Part shown: positions 1 through 8,574 of the stretch, one piece after another
Layout of the letters: each line of letters opens with the position of its first letter
How positions within the stretch are numbered: the stretch's first letter is position 1
Assembly (NCBI RefSeq): GCF_019357415.1
Contig: NZ_CP048410.1
Location: forward strand, 1,769,001 to 1,833,000
Length of the DNA stretch: 64,000 nt
Reading direction: 5' to 3'
DNA from: Gramella sp. MT6
GTDB taxonomy: Bacteria; Bacteroidota; Bacteroidia; Flavobacteriales; Flavobacteriaceae
Program-made: the position numbers and the translations under genes
The notes under the pieces: generated by a model
Told to the model about the DNA's origin: nothing
The model's database searches: none
What the model saw: the letters and a program-made list of their open reading frames with translations, nothing else

Positions 1-753
1 GGTGACAAAATATAACCAGTAAGAACTAAGTTTAGGAGACATGAAGGGAACCCCTATTATCCAGATCTTCAATCCGCGTACTTCGGCATATTGTTCCATC
101 ATCTCCTGGTAGGTAAGTACATCCGGTCCACCAACATCGAAGGATTTATCATAACACTTTTCGTTGCCAATCACTCCGGTGAGAAATTGTATGATGTTCC
201 TTATAGCAATAGGCTGTGATTTGGTTTTCACCCATTTTGGCGTGACCATTACAGGGAGCTTCTCGCAAAGGTCTCTGATGATCTCAAAGGAGGAACTTCC
301 TGAGCCTACAATAATGGCAGCTCTTAATACCGTGAGGTGAAATTTGCCCTTATAAAGGATCTCTTCAACAGCTTTTCTCGACTTTAAATGCTTGGAAAGT
401 TTTTCTTCATTAATGATTCCGCTAAGGTAAATTACCTGATTCACCGAGGTTTCGGCCATCATCTTATTAAAGTTTTTGGCTGCTTCGGCTTCCTGCTTGT
501 CGAAATCTTTAGTAGAAGCGGTCATGGAATGTATAAGATAATAGGCTACATCAATATCCTTTATCTTTTCGGGAGCTTTATGATCCTTCAGGAAGTCCAA
601 TTCAACGATCTCAACTTTTTCTTTGAGTTCTTCATTGGAAGTAAATCGGTTTTTGTTACGAACCGCGCAAATAACTTCATGGCCCTGCTCGAGTAATTGC
701 GGCAGAAGCCTCATTCCTATATAACCATTGGCACCCGTAACTAATATGCGCAT
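1..753 (-). CDS. SDR-family NAD(P)-binding protein (partial, 3' end outside the window)
   Basis: The gene starts with ATG at 753 and reads leftward without a stop to the window edge, giving 251 codons. The first residues form a Rossmann nucleotide-binding motif (VTGANGYIG, residues 5-13, GxxGxxG). Further on, YLIHSM and VIYLSGI resemble atypical short-chain dehydrogenases of the YbjT/NmrA kind, which usually lack the classical YxxxK catalytic pair. Related proteins often carry a C-terminal DUF2867 domain, but that part would lie outside the window. Substrate unknown. It is divergent from the small membrane protein gene at 823, with 69 bases between them. Fold assignment is firm; function is not. 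Confidence 0.85.
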   Translation of the reverse strand, partial: MRILVTGANGYIGMRLLPQLLEQGHEVICAVRNKNRFTSNEELKEKVEIVELDFLKDHKAPEKIKDIDVAYYLIHSMTASTKDFDKQEAEAAKNFNKMMAETSVNQVIYLSGIINEEKLSKHLKSRKAVEEILYKGKFHLTVLRAAIIVGSGSSSFEIIRDLCEKLPVMVTPKWVKTKSQPIAIRNIIQFLTGVIGNEKCYDKSFDVGGPDVLTYQEMMEQYAEVRGLKIWIIGVPFMSPKLSSYWLYFVT

Positions 754-822
754 TTGAAGAATTTGAAATCAAATTAGAGATTTAATTCTTACTTTCACCC
801 CAGATTAGTAAAACTTTATTAA

Positions 823-1026
823 ATGAATAACGTGTTGAAATTTGTCCTCCTCATCATTGGAGTTGGACTTGTTGGATATGGAGTTTATAACCTGATAACA
901 CCAGAGTTTTCTATAGATGCGGGTCCGTTACAATTCGAAGCTCATGGTGATAATACCCAATCTTATGCCATGATCGTTTTTGGTCTGCTTTCGCTGGTTG
1001 GTGGATTGGCCTTTAATAAAAGGTAA
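823..1026 (+). CDS. small two-helix membrane protein of unknown function
   Basis: This 67-residue protein has two hydrophobic segments, about residues 6-25 and 48-63, separated by a polar loop with several acidic residues (IDAGPLQFEAHGDN). It ends in a short basic tail (NKR). The arrangement suggests a hairpin in the inner membrane. I do not recognise a named family. Its TAA stop at 1024-1026 directly abuts the stop of the convergent MarC gene at 1027, leaving no room for a terminator. The hydrophobic pattern and tight packing against its neighbour support a real gene. Confidence 0.7.
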   Translation: MNNVLKFVLLIIGVGLVGYGVYNLITPEFSIDAGPLQFEAHGDNTQSYAMIVFGLLSLVGGLAFNKR

Positions 1027-1659
1027 TTAGTTAAATACATTGTTAAGAATATTCATCAAAGATGAACTAATATATTCTACTCCAATCGCGATCACTATAA
1101 ATCCTATGATCCTTGAGATCGCATTAATACCTGATGCGCCCAGTATCGCCACTATATAATGAGAACTTCTAAGGACAAGCAAGGTGGCCAGGCAAACTCC
1201 AAATATGGCTGCAACTGCGATTAGTTTATCGTTCCACGATTGGTATTCCTGGTAAAGCCCAATTAAAAATGAGATCGATCCAGGCCCTGCGAGCATTGGT
1301 ATGGCCAGAGGGGTAAGGGAAACCCCGTCCCTCTGATAGGCATCTTCCTTCACCTTCGGTTTATCCATCCCTTTATGTTTTGAGAAGGAGCCAGTAAGTA
1401 GAGCAAAGCCGGAAGTCGTGATAATAAGTCCGCCGGCTATTCTAAGAGAATCAAGGCTTATTCCGAAGAAATTCAAAATATATCTTCCCGTAAAAAAACT
1501 AATAAGCAGGATTACAAAAATATTAACCGCAGTTAGAATTGAAGTTTTCGATCTCTCTGCTTTTGTATCTTCTTTGGTGAGACCTACAAATATGGGGACG
1601 GTTCCAAGTGGGTTAATAACAGAAAATAAAGCAGCGAAAACATAAATAAATAATTCCAT
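1027..1659 (-). CDS. MarC-family integral membrane protein (UPF0056)
   Basis: A 210-residue membrane protein with the family hallmarks NPLGTVP near residues 16-22 and LAIPMLAGPGSI in the second half, and about six hydrophobic segments. MarC proteins sit in the inner membrane; the old link to multiple antibiotic resistance was not upheld, so the transported substrate, if any, is unknown. I chose the ATG at 1659 (MELFIYVF); an in-frame TTG at 1674 would add five residues but gives a less typical N-terminus. The 3' end abuts the convergent small membrane protein gene. Confidence 0.88.
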   Translation of the reverse strand: MELFIYVFAALFSVINPLGTVPIFVGLTKEDTKAERSKTSILTAVNIFVILLISFFTGRYILNFFGISLDSLRIAGGLIITTSGFALLTGSFSKHKGMDKPKVKEDAYQRDGVSLTPLAIPMLAGPGSISFLIGLYQEYQSWNDKLIAVAAIFGVCLATLLVLRSSHYIVAILGASGINAISRIIGFIVIAIGVEYISSSLMNILNNVFN

Positions 1660-1768
1660 TGATTTTTTCAGCAAAATTGCGTCAGCTTTTCCTGTGAAAA
1701 ATTAAAATGAAATCATCTTTGCGTTAAACAAAACGCATCAAATACCTTAGTATGTAAATAAAAGATTA

Positions 1769-2194
1769 TTACAGGTCTCCCACCTGTGTTGGTGCGTTAT
1801 CTGATTTATAATCTATAATCTTTTTGAAGAATTTGTGGATTCCCGGTTTATCTGCCTTTACCTTGATAAAATGATGATCTTTGTAAATGCTGTATTCTTC
1901 AGATTTGCCTTTGTAAAGATTAAGTTTGTAATAGGGGATCACCAGAGCATAGGTTTCCAGGATAGACCTGAACATGACTATAATTCCATTATTGCGCATT
2001 TCAACATTACAAACATTAGCATTATTGTCTAAAATTAGCAGGTTGTAGATGTCGATGCTGGTAGAAGTGATCTGTAATTTTGGAGATCCTGTTCCTCTAA
2101 GTTTTACTCTTTCGAACAGTGTAAACGGCTTTCCCACCTCTTTGTTTATTTTGTCTGAGATCGCCGGGCGATTGTAGGAAATATTAATTAGCAT
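1769..2194 (-). CDS. conserved hypothetical protein, 141 aa
   Basis: A soluble-looking protein starting MLINISYNRP and ending DNAPTQVGDL, rich in beta-prone hydrophobic and basic stretches, with a lysine-rich segment near the C-terminus (HKFFKKIIDYKS). No signal peptide, membrane segment or recognised motif. An in-frame upstream ATG at 2320 would overlap the start of divergent argS and its promoter, so the ATG at 2194 is preferred. A minus-strand TATATTTA (2206-2213) just upstream resembles the Bacteroidota -7 element. Function unknown. Confidence 0.65.
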   Translation of the reverse strand: MLINISYNRPAISDKINKEVGKPFTLFERVKLRGTGSPKLQITSTSIDIYNLLILDNNANVCNVEMRNNGIIVMFRSILETYALVIPYYKLNLYKGKSEEYSIYKDHHFIKVKADKPGIHKFFKKIIDYKSDNAPTQVGDL

Positions 2195-2238
2195 TTCTTT
2201 TTTTCTAAATATAAGGATTTGAGCATAAAGCCTGGCTC

Positions 2239-2265
2239 TTGAAACTCCAATTCTTTTTATCTTTG
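2239..2265 (+). promoter_or_regulatory. candidate Bacteroidota-type promoter of argS
   Basis: TTG at 2239-2241, a 16-base spacer and TATCTTTG at 2258-2265 match the -33/-7 pattern of the primary sigma factor in this phylum. The expected start of transcription is near 2271, giving a leader of about 35 bases before argS. Confidence 0.6.
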
Positions 2266-2305
2266 CGCACTTAATTAGTGGAAATACGCCAAAAAGCATA
2301 GGAAA

Positions 2306-4084
2306 ATGAATATCGAACAAATTCTTGCCTCAAAAGTAAACGAAGCCGTCAAGAAACATTATGAAGTAGAACCTGAAAACATCGAATTTCAGCCTACCCG
2401 CAAGGATTTTGAAGGTGATATCACTTTAGTGGTTTTCCCTATGCTAAAGCAGATAAAGACCAATCCGGCGCAATTAGCTGAAAATATTGGGAAATATCTT
2501 GAAAAGGAAGTAGATGAGGTTGCCACTTATAATGTTATCCAGGGATTCCTGAATATTGTGATCAGTGATAAGTATTATATCAACTTTTTTAATGAGGTAA
2601 AAGATAGAGAGGATTTTGGGATTCTTCTTCCGCAAAGCGATGCAAGCGGGATCATGGTAGAATATTCTTCTCCGAATACCAATAAACCACTTCACCTGGG
2701 GCATATTAGAAATAACCTATTGGGATATTCGGTTTCTGAAATTTTAAAAGCTGCCGGAAATGAAGTTTACAAAGTGCAGGTGATCAATGATCGTGGAATT
2801 CATATCTGTAAATCCATGGTGGCCTGGCAGAAATTTGGTAATGGTGAAACTCCTGAATCTACAGGATTGAAAGGTGATAAGCTGGTTGGGAATTACTATG
2901 TGAAATTTGACCAGGAATATAAAAAGGAAATAGCTCAGTTACAGGAGGAAGGAAAGTCTGAAGATGAAGCAAAAGCTGGAGCTCCAATTTTTGTAGAGGC
3001 TCAGGAGATGCTGAGAAAATGGGAGGCGAACAATCCTGAAGTAGTGAAATTATGGTCTACCATGAACCAGTGGGTTTATGACGGATTTGAAAAAACATAC
3101 GATGCTCTTGGAGTTGATTTTGATAAGAATTATTACGAAAGCGAAACCTATCTATTAGGTAAGGATAATGTTCAGAAGGGCCTTGAAGAAGGAGTATTCT
3201 TCAAGAAAGAAGATGGCAGTGTATGGATAGATCTTAGTGATGAAGGCCTTGATGAGAAGATCGTTCTTAGAAGTGATGGGACTGCGGTTTATATGACCCA
3301 GGATATTGGTACGGCAATCCAGAGATTTGCAGATTTTGATATCAACCAGATGGTCTACACGGTTGGTAACGAGCAGGAATATCATTTTAAAGTATTGTTC
3401 TTAATTCTGAAAAAGCTGGGTTATGACTGGGCAGATGCTCTTTATCATTTAAGCTACGGAATGGTGGATCTGCCTAGCGGAAAAATGAAAAGCCGCGAGG
3501 GAACAGTTGTAGATGCCGACGATCTTATTAAAGAAATGGCTGAAACCGCTAAGAATATTTCAGAGGAACTTGGCAAGCTTGACGGATATTCAGAAACTGA
3601 AAAAGAAGAACTTTATCGAATTATTGGGCTTGGTGCATTGAAATATTATATTCTGAAAGTGGATCCAAGAAAACGTATTCTTTTCAATCCTGAAGAATCT
3701 GTAGATTTCCAGGGGAATACCGGGCCATTTATCCAGTATACTTATGCCAGGATTCAGTCCATTTTAAGGAAAGCAGAATTTGATACTTCAGCAGATCTTG
3801 CTAATGACTTCAGTTTCCATGAGAAAGAGAAGGAATTAATAAAGCAAGTTCAGTTATTTCCGAAGACCGTTGCTCTCGCGGCTGAAAATCATTCACCAGC
3901 TTTAATAGCCAATTATACCTATGAACTCGTGAAATCATTCAACTCTTTTTATCAGAATGTTCAAATTCTGGGAATTGAAAATGAAGCAGAAAAAGTTTTC
4001 AGAGTACAGTTATCCAATTTAGTGGCGAATGTTATCAAGTCGGCATTTAAGCTACTAGGAATTGAGGTTCCGGAAAGGATGTAA
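2306..4084 (+). CDS. argS: arginyl-tRNA synthetase
   Basis: A 592-residue class I aminoacyl-tRNA synthetase that charges tRNA-Arg with arginine in the cytoplasm. The N-terminal additional domain (about 1-110) is followed by the HIGH-type signature HLGH at residues 130-133 and the KMSKS-type loop KMKSR at 393-397. The C-terminal anticodon-binding domain contains the typical FVQYTYAR-like segment (here FIQYTYAR), and the protein ends VPERM, a usual ArgRS C-terminus. Length is normal for the family. It stands alone, with a good promoter upstream and a dispersed palindromic repeat about 35 bases downstream. Confidence 0.97.
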   Translation: MNIEQILASKVNEAVKKHYEVEPENIEFQPTRKDFEGDITLVVFPMLKQIKTNPAQLAENIGKYLEKEVDEVATYNVIQGFLNIVISDKYYINFFNEVKDREDFGILLPQSDASGIMVEYSSPNTNKPLHLGHIRNNLLGYSVSEILKAAGNEVYKVQVINDRGIHICKSMVAWQKFGNGETPESTGLKGDKLVGNYYVKFDQEYKKEIAQLQEEGKSEDEAKAGAPIFVEAQEMLRKWEANNPEVVKLWSTMNQWVYDGFEKTYDALGVDFDKNYYESETYLLGKDNVQKGLEEGVFFKKEDGSVWIDLSDEGLDEKIVLRSDGTAVYMTQDIGTAIQRFADFDINQMVYTVGNEQEYHFKVLFLILKKLGYDWADALYHLSYGMVDLPSGKMKSREGTVVDADDLIKEMAETAKNISEELGKLDGYSETEKEELYRIIGLGALKYYILKVDPRKRILFNPEESVDFQGNTGPFIQYTYARIQSILRKAEFDTSADLANDFSFHEKEKELIKQVQLFPKTVALAAENHSPALIANYTYELVKSFNSFYQNVQILGIENEAEKVFRVQLSNLVANVIKSAFKLLGIEVPERM

Positions 4085-4118
4085 CAGGATAAATGAATTC
4101 AGAATAACGAAGTGTGAA

Positions 4119-4147
4119 TTTCGTCATGCTGAACTTGTTTCAGCATC
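4119..4147 (+). repeat. dispersed palindromic repeat, copy 1
   Basis: The core is an 8-bp inverted repeat, ATGCTGAA (4126-4133) and TTCAGCAT (4139-4146), with a 5-base loop CTTGT, preceded by TTTCGTC. The reverse complement of 26821-26847 matches this element closely: TTTCGTCA, then GCTGA, CTT and TTTCAGC in the same order and spacing. It lies between argS and ffh and could also act as a weak hairpin at the argS mRNA end, although no T-tract follows. Confidence 0.7.
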
Positions 4148-4204
4148 TAAATTGAAAAGAAATGAATTTTGGAAGATGAACTTTATACTTCAGCTTCAAA
4201 TCAT

Positions 4205-4212
4205 TAAATTTG
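4205..4212 (+). promoter_or_regulatory. candidate -7 element upstream of ffh
   Basis: TAAATTTG fits TAnnTTTG. No TTG sits at a usual distance upstream, so only the -7 half is supported. It lies 45 bases before the ffh ATG, which is preceded by AGGAAAG, a rare Shine-Dalgarno-like sequence for this phylum. Confidence 0.4.
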
Positions 4213-4257
4213 CAATTCGCTGCCTAGCAGCAATAGAATAAAACTACAGGAAAGATT

Positions 4258-5586
4258 ATGTTTGATAATTTAAGCGATAAGTTAGATAGTGCCTTTCACG
4301 TCCTGAAAGGACATGGGCAAATTACTGAAATAAACGTTGCTGAAAGCCTTAAAGAGGTAAGAAGAGCGCTGGTTGATGCCGATGTGAATTACAAGATTGC
4401 CAAGGAATTTACCAATACGGTAAAAGAAAAGGCACTTGGGCAGAACGTATTAAATACTTTGAAGCCGGGACAATTAATGGTGAAGCTCGTGAAGGATGAG
4501 CTTACAGAATTAATGGGAGGTGAAGCTGAAGGTATTAATCTTTCCGGAAATCCTTCAATAATCTTGATGTCTGGTTTGCAGGGTAGTGGTAAAACTACTT
4601 TCTCTGGTAAACTGGCGAATTTTCTAAAGAACAAGAAAACCAAAAAACCTCTTTTAGTAGCCTGTGACGTTTACCGTCCGGCGGCGATCAATCAGTTACA
4701 CGTAGTAGGTGAGCAGGTTGGTGTTGAGGTTTATTCAGATGAAGGAAATCAGGATCCGGTTGCGATCTCTAAAGATGCTATTGCATATGCGAAAGAAAAT
4801 GGGCATAATGTAGTTATAATAGATACCGCGGGTCGTCTTGCTGTAGACGAGGCGATGATGACCGAGATCTCAAATATTCATGAAGCAATACAACCACACG
4901 AAACTTTATTCGTGGTGGATTCCATGACCGGTCAGGATGCAGTGAATACTGCAAAGACCTTCAACGAAAGACTTAATTTCGATGGGGTTATACTTACCAA
5001 GTTAGATGGTGATACCAGAGGTGGTGCTGCGATTTCTATTAAATCTGTAGTTAATAAACCTATCAAGTTCATCGGTACCGGTGAAAAGATGGATGCTATA
5101 GATATTTTTTACCCTTCCCGTATGGCCGACAGGATCCTGGGGATGGGAGATGTTGTTTCTCTTGTTGAAAGAGCACAGGAACAATATGATGAAGAGGAAG
5201 CGAGGAAACTTCAGAAAAAGATCGCGAAGAATAAATTCGGATTTGATGACTTCTTAAATCAGCTTCAGCAGATCAAGAAAATGGGGTCCATGAAGGATCT
5301 TCTTGGAATGATCCCGGGAGCAGGTAAGATGCTGAAAGATGTAGATATCGACGATGATGCCTTTAAAGGAATTGAAGCTATTATTCACTCGATGACCCCT
5401 TTAGAAAGAAGCGAGCCTAAAGTTATAAACGCCAGCAGAAAGAAAAGAATTGCAAAAGGTTCTGGAACTACCGTTCAGGAAGTGAACCAGTTATTGAAGC
5501 AATTCAACCAGATGGGCAAAATGATGAAGATGATGCAAGGTGGCGGTGGCCGTAAAATGATGCAAATGATGAAGGGAATGCAATAA
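4258..5586 (+). CDS. ffh: signal recognition particle protein (SRP54 homologue)
   Basis: This 442-residue GTPase binds signal sequences and the SRP RNA and targets nascent membrane proteins to FtsY. An N-domain (1-90) is followed by the G-domain with P-loop GLQGSGKTT (106-114), DTAGR and TKLDGD. The C-terminal M-domain ends in a strongly methionine-rich tail (MMKMMQGGGGRKMMQMMKG) of the kind that binds hydrophobic signal peptides. Length and domain order are normal. It is followed after 47 bases by folD in the same direction, probably one transcript. Confidence 0.97.
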   Translation: MFDNLSDKLDSAFHVLKGHGQITEINVAESLKEVRRALVDADVNYKIAKEFTNTVKEKALGQNVLNTLKPGQLMVKLVKDELTELMGGEAEGINLSGNPSIILMSGLQGSGKTTFSGKLANFLKNKKTKKPLLVACDVYRPAAINQLHVVGEQVGVEVYSDEGNQDPVAISKDAIAYAKENGHNVVIIDTAGRLAVDEAMMTEISNIHEAIQPHETLFVVDSMTGQDAVNTAKTFNERLNFDGVILTKLDGDTRGGAAISIKSVVNKPIKFIGTGEKMDAIDIFYPSRMADRILGMGDVVSLVERAQEQYDEEEARKLQKKIAKNKFGFDDFLNQLQQIKKMGSMKDLLGMIPGAGKMLKDVDIDDDAFKGIEAIIHSMTPLERSEPKVINASRKKRIAKGSGTTVQEVNQLLKQFNQMGKMMKMMQGGGGRKMMQMMKGMQ

Positions 5587-5633
5587 GCCCTCAAATTCAA
5601 TACACACAACAACAACTAACACACAACAAATTA

Positions 5634-6536
5634 ATGACGATACTTGACGGTAAGAAGATCAGTAATGACATCAAGGATGAAATTGCTGCTGAGGTTACCA
5701 AAATCAAAAAGCGTGGAGAAAAAGTTCCGCATCTTGCTGCAATTATTGTAGGTAAGGACGGGGCGAGTATGACTTACGTAAACAGTAAAGTAAAGGCTTG
5801 CGAAAGGGTAGGTTTTGAATCTTCACTATACAGACTTCCTAATACGGTTAGTGAACTGGAATTGCTGGATAAGATCGAAGAGCTTAATCAAAATGACGAA
5901 ATTGATGGTTTTATCGTTCAGCTTCCTTTGCCTCCACAAATCGATACCCAAAAAGTACTGAATGCTGTAGACCCAGATAAGGATGTGGATGGATTCCATC
6001 CAACAAATTTTGGGAAAATGGCTTTGGATATGACCAGTTTTATCCCAGCTACTCCATTCGGTATTCTGGAATTATTAGAGCGATACGACATTCCTACCAA
6101 AGGAAAACATACCGTGGTTATTGGAAGAAGTTATATCGTGGGAAGGCCTATGAGTATTCTAATGGGAAGAAGCGGGTTTCCAGGGAATTCAACCGTAACA
6201 CTTACACATGAGTTCACCAGGAATATCACTCAGGTAACTTCACAGGCAGATATTATAATCATTGCCGTTGGGATACCAGACTTTTTAAAAGCTGAAATGA
6301 TCAAGGATGATGCTGTGATTATTGATGTAGGAATAACCAGAGTTCCAGATGACCATGCTGAAAGAGGATATGTGATCAAGGGAGATGTGGATTTCGAGAA
6401 CGTAAGTAAACGAGCTTCCTATATTACTCCAGTGCCTGGGGGAGTTGGCCCTATGACGGTATCGATGTTGTTGAAAAACACCTTACTTGCCAGGGAAAGG
6501 CATAATAAAAGAGCGTTGGACGCAAAAAAGAGATAA
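5634..6536 (+). CDS. folD: bifunctional methylenetetrahydrofolate dehydrogenase/cyclohydrolase
   Basis: A 300-residue cytoplasmic enzyme that interconverts 5,10-methylene-THF and 10-formyl-THF with NADP. The catalytic YVNSK (48-52, with Lys52), the QLPLP motif (96-100), the nucleotide-binding region around GRSYIVGRPM, and the C-terminal PVPGGVGPMT are all present. The 47-base leader between ffh and folD is almost free of G after the first bases, consisting of A/C-rich runs, so it is probably unstructured. A strong bidirectional hairpin ends the unit five bases after the stop. Confidence 0.96.
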   Translation: MTILDGKKISNDIKDEIAAEVTKIKKRGEKVPHLAAIIVGKDGASMTYVNSKVKACERVGFESSLYRLPNTVSELELLDKIEELNQNDEIDGFIVQLPLPPQIDTQKVLNAVDPDKDVDGFHPTNFGKMALDMTSFIPATPFGILELLERYDIPTKGKHTVVIGRSYIVGRPMSILMGRSGFPGNSTVTLTHEFTRNITQVTSQADIIIIAVGIPDFLKAEMIKDDAVIIDVGITRVPDDHAERGYVIKGDVDFENVSKRASYITPVPGGVGPMTVSMLLKNTLLARERHNKRALDAKKR

Positions 6537-6540
6537 AAAA

Positions 6541-6569
6541 AAGAGGGAATCTAAGTTCCCTCTTTTTTT
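6541..6569. terminator. bidirectional terminator between folD and the DUF1232 gene
   Basis: AAGAGGGAA (6541-6549) pairs with TTCCCTCTT (6556-6564) around a 6-base loop, flanked by an A-run on the left and a T-run on the right, so it can stop transcription from both sides. The T-run overlaps the stop codon of the minus-strand gene at 6568. Confidence 0.9.
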
Positions 6570-6969
6570 ATGAATCCTGTTGTTCCAATTTCCAGTCCAG
6601 ATAATTGTGGAGATCAGATTCAATAAATCTGAGTCCGAAGGTGAGTACTCCAAGGTCGTCGATATATCCTAGCCCAGGAATAAAATCTGGAATAATATCC
6701 AAGGGATTTAAAATGTATAAAAAGGCAAAAGCGATAGTGGCGATCGTAAACCAAGGAACTTTTGTATAAACTCCTTTTCTGTAATCTTTCAGCATTCCAA
6801 ACATAACTTTACCAAGCTCACTATACTTTTGGAGTAATCCCGAATTGTTTATTTTTTCGTCGATTTCTTCTCTGCTGTCCATAGCAATGGTCACATCATC
6901 TTCATCGATCTTTGTTACTTCGGTCTTTACAAAATCTTCATCGATCGTACTTTTCTTTTTTCCAAACAT
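6568..6969 (-). CDS. YkvA-family (DUF1232) membrane protein
   Basis: A 133-residue protein with an acidic N-terminal half and a hydrophobic segment near residues 73-90, followed by the DUF1232 signature: NPLDIIPDFIPGLGYIDDLG. The family is widespread, small and of unknown biochemical role. It lies 19 bases after the AI-2E-family permease gene on the same strand and is probably cotranscribed. Its stop lies inside the shared terminator with folD. Confidence 0.85.
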   Translation of the reverse strand: MFGKKKSTIDEDFVKTEVTKIDEDDVTIAMDSREEIDEKINNSGLLQKYSELGKVMFGMLKDYRKGVYTKVPWFTIATIAFAFLYILNPLDIIPDFIPGLGYIDDLGVLTFGLRFIESDLHNYLDWKLEQQDS

Positions 6970-6988
6970 GTGTTCTAGATTTAATTGT

Positions 6989-8008
6989 CTATAATCTGTG
7001 ATGGGCGTTACCGTATTCTTTCTTATAAATCCTCAATATCAGGATGAAAAGAGAAATTAGTAATGGCCCGAATATGAGTCCTATAAAACCAAAAAGCGGA
7101 ACTCCTACAATCACTCCGAAAAGGGTGATCAATGGATGCACGCTGGCGAGTCTTTCCAGGACGTATAATCTGATAATATTGTCTGTTGAACCAACAACTA
7201 CAAACCCATAAATTAGCAGGGCAATACCCTGGAAATCGCTTCCTTGAGCGAATAGAAGAATAGACGCGGGAATAATCCCTATCGCTGTTCCAATAAAGGG
7301 GATCATAGATCCTATAGCGGTGATCACGAACCAGAAAAATGGATCTGGTACTCCAAAAATTAAAAATCCTATCAGGGCGATAATTCCCTGAACAAATGCC
7401 ACAAGGGGAATTCCAAGTGCGTTTGACTTTACAAGCTGGTTGCTTTCATCTCCAATGATCCTTAAGTTGTCTTTCCCCAATGGAATATATGTGAGCATGG
7501 ATTCCCGTAAAGATTGCCTGTTGGTTAGCATGTAATAAAGCATAAAGTACATGATCCCAATAGCGATAAAGGCATTAAATGTGCCACCAGCAAGATTCTG
7601 CAGATTCGAAGAGATCCAGTTGGTCACAGAGGAAGTGTCGATGCTTGAACTTACATTGTAACCTATTGTATTTTCGATATTATTCAATTGTTTCTTCAAA
7701 GCACTGAGTACACGCTCAGAATTTGCCACGGCTTTTCCAATTTTTGAAGTTAGCATAATCGCTATAAGGGTGACAGGAATAAGAATTCCCACAAAAGATC
7801 CAGCCATTAATACTGATGCAGCCAATGGAGGTTTCCAACCCCGATCTAATAATTTCTTCATCCAGCCTTTAAGGATAACATATAAAGTAACTGCGCCCAG
7901 AATTCCCGAGAGGTAAGGGAGAACCTCGGTAATAATTAATATTACTAAAAACAATATTAGCAACAGAACAAATATCTGGCGTACTAAAGACGGTTTAAGT
8001 CTATCCAT
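6989..8008 (-). CDS. AI-2E family transporter (PerM-like permease)
   Basis: A 339-residue polytopic inner-membrane protein with about eight hydrophobic segments. The C-terminal half carries the family pattern: a PFFWFVITAIGSMIPFIG stretch, then LLIYGFVVVGSTDNIIR, then GPLLISLFILILRIY. Members export small molecules, with AI-2, auxin-like compounds or sodium proposed for different proteins; the sequence gives no substrate. It is followed by the DUF1232 gene and preceded, 31 bases away, by a VOC-family gene on the same strand, consistent with a three-gene operon. Confidence 0.88.
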   Translation of the reverse strand: MDRLKPSLVRQIFVLLLILFLVILIITEVLPYLSGILGAVTLYVILKGWMKKLLDRGWKPPLAASVLMAGSFVGILIPVTLIAIMLTSKIGKAVANSERVLSALKKQLNNIENTIGYNVSSSIDTSSVTNWISSNLQNLAGGTFNAFIAIGIMYFMLYYMLTNRQSLRESMLTYIPLGKDNLRIIGDESNQLVKSNALGIPLVAFVQGIIALIGFLIFGVPDPFFWFVITAIGSMIPFIGTAIGIIPASILLFAQGSDFQGIALLIYGFVVVGSTDNIIRLYVLERLASVHPLITLFGVIVGVPLFGFIGLIFGPLLISLFILILRIYKKEYGNAHHRL

Positions 8009-8039
8009 TTTGGTTGGTTGGCTGGTTTAAAAAATACTT

Positions 8040-8462
8040 TTAGGTAGCAAAAAGTTGACTCATGTCTTTAAATGCCTTGAATTCAAGAGCGTTCCCGCTT
8101 GGGTCTTTAAAGAACATGGTTGCCTGTTCCCCAGGTTTGCCTTCAAATCTTATATATGGTTCAATAATGAATTTGATGTCCTTGGACTCAAGCAGTTTCG
8201 CAAATTCGTGAAAAACATCCCATTGCAAAACCACACCAAAATGAGGTACGGGAACTTCTTTTCCGTCAACAGGATTGGAGGTAGATGTTTTAGTTTCTTC
8301 TGGATCCTGGTAATGGATTACCAGTTGATGACCGAAAAAATTGAAGTCTACCCAATGGTCACTACTGCGACCTTCGCCGCAACCCAGGGTTTCTTTATAG
8401 AATTTTCTGCATTTTTCAAGATCTGAAACAGGTATCGCAAGGTGAAATGGTTGTACTTTCAT
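8040..8462 (-). CDS. VOC/glyoxalase-fold protein
   Basis: A 140-residue protein with two vicinal-oxygen-chelate repeats. The first begins [20 protein letters not shown], with candidate metal ligand His7; the second begins [10 protein letters not shown]; the C-terminal [14 protein letters not shown] supplies the usual glutamate ligand. It could be a lyase, dioxygenase or resistance-type enzyme; the substrate cannot be read from sequence. A minus-strand TATCTTTA at 8488-8495 resembles a -7 element and suggests this is the first gene of the VOC/permease/DUF1232 unit. Confidence 0.85.
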   Translation of the reverse strand: MKVQPFHLAIPVSDLEKCRKFYKETLGCGEGRSSDHWVDFNFFGHQLVIHYQDPEETKTSTSNPVDGKEVPVPHFGVVLQWDVFHEFAKLLESKDIKFIIEPYIRFEGKPGEQATMFFKDPSGNALEFKAFKDMSQLFAT

Positions 8463-8574
8463 ACTTAATTGGTTAATCTTATAAGTTTAAAGATAAAATA
8501 TTTGCCCGGATTACAGGCGACCTAAATTAATAAGAACCAATTACAACCATCTAGCTACCTAAGCTAATTCTCTG

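Noticed and set aside
2195..2320. N-terminal extension of the hypothetical gene at 1769-2194 up to an ATG at 2320
   Set aside because: It would overlap the argS start and its promoter and adds an unlikely basic stretch; the ATG at 2194 is better placed.
8466..8543. TAATTGGTT/AACCAATTA inverted repeat between the VOC gene and rluF
   Set aside because: The arms are nine bases of AT-rich sequence 60 bases apart; no second sign of function.
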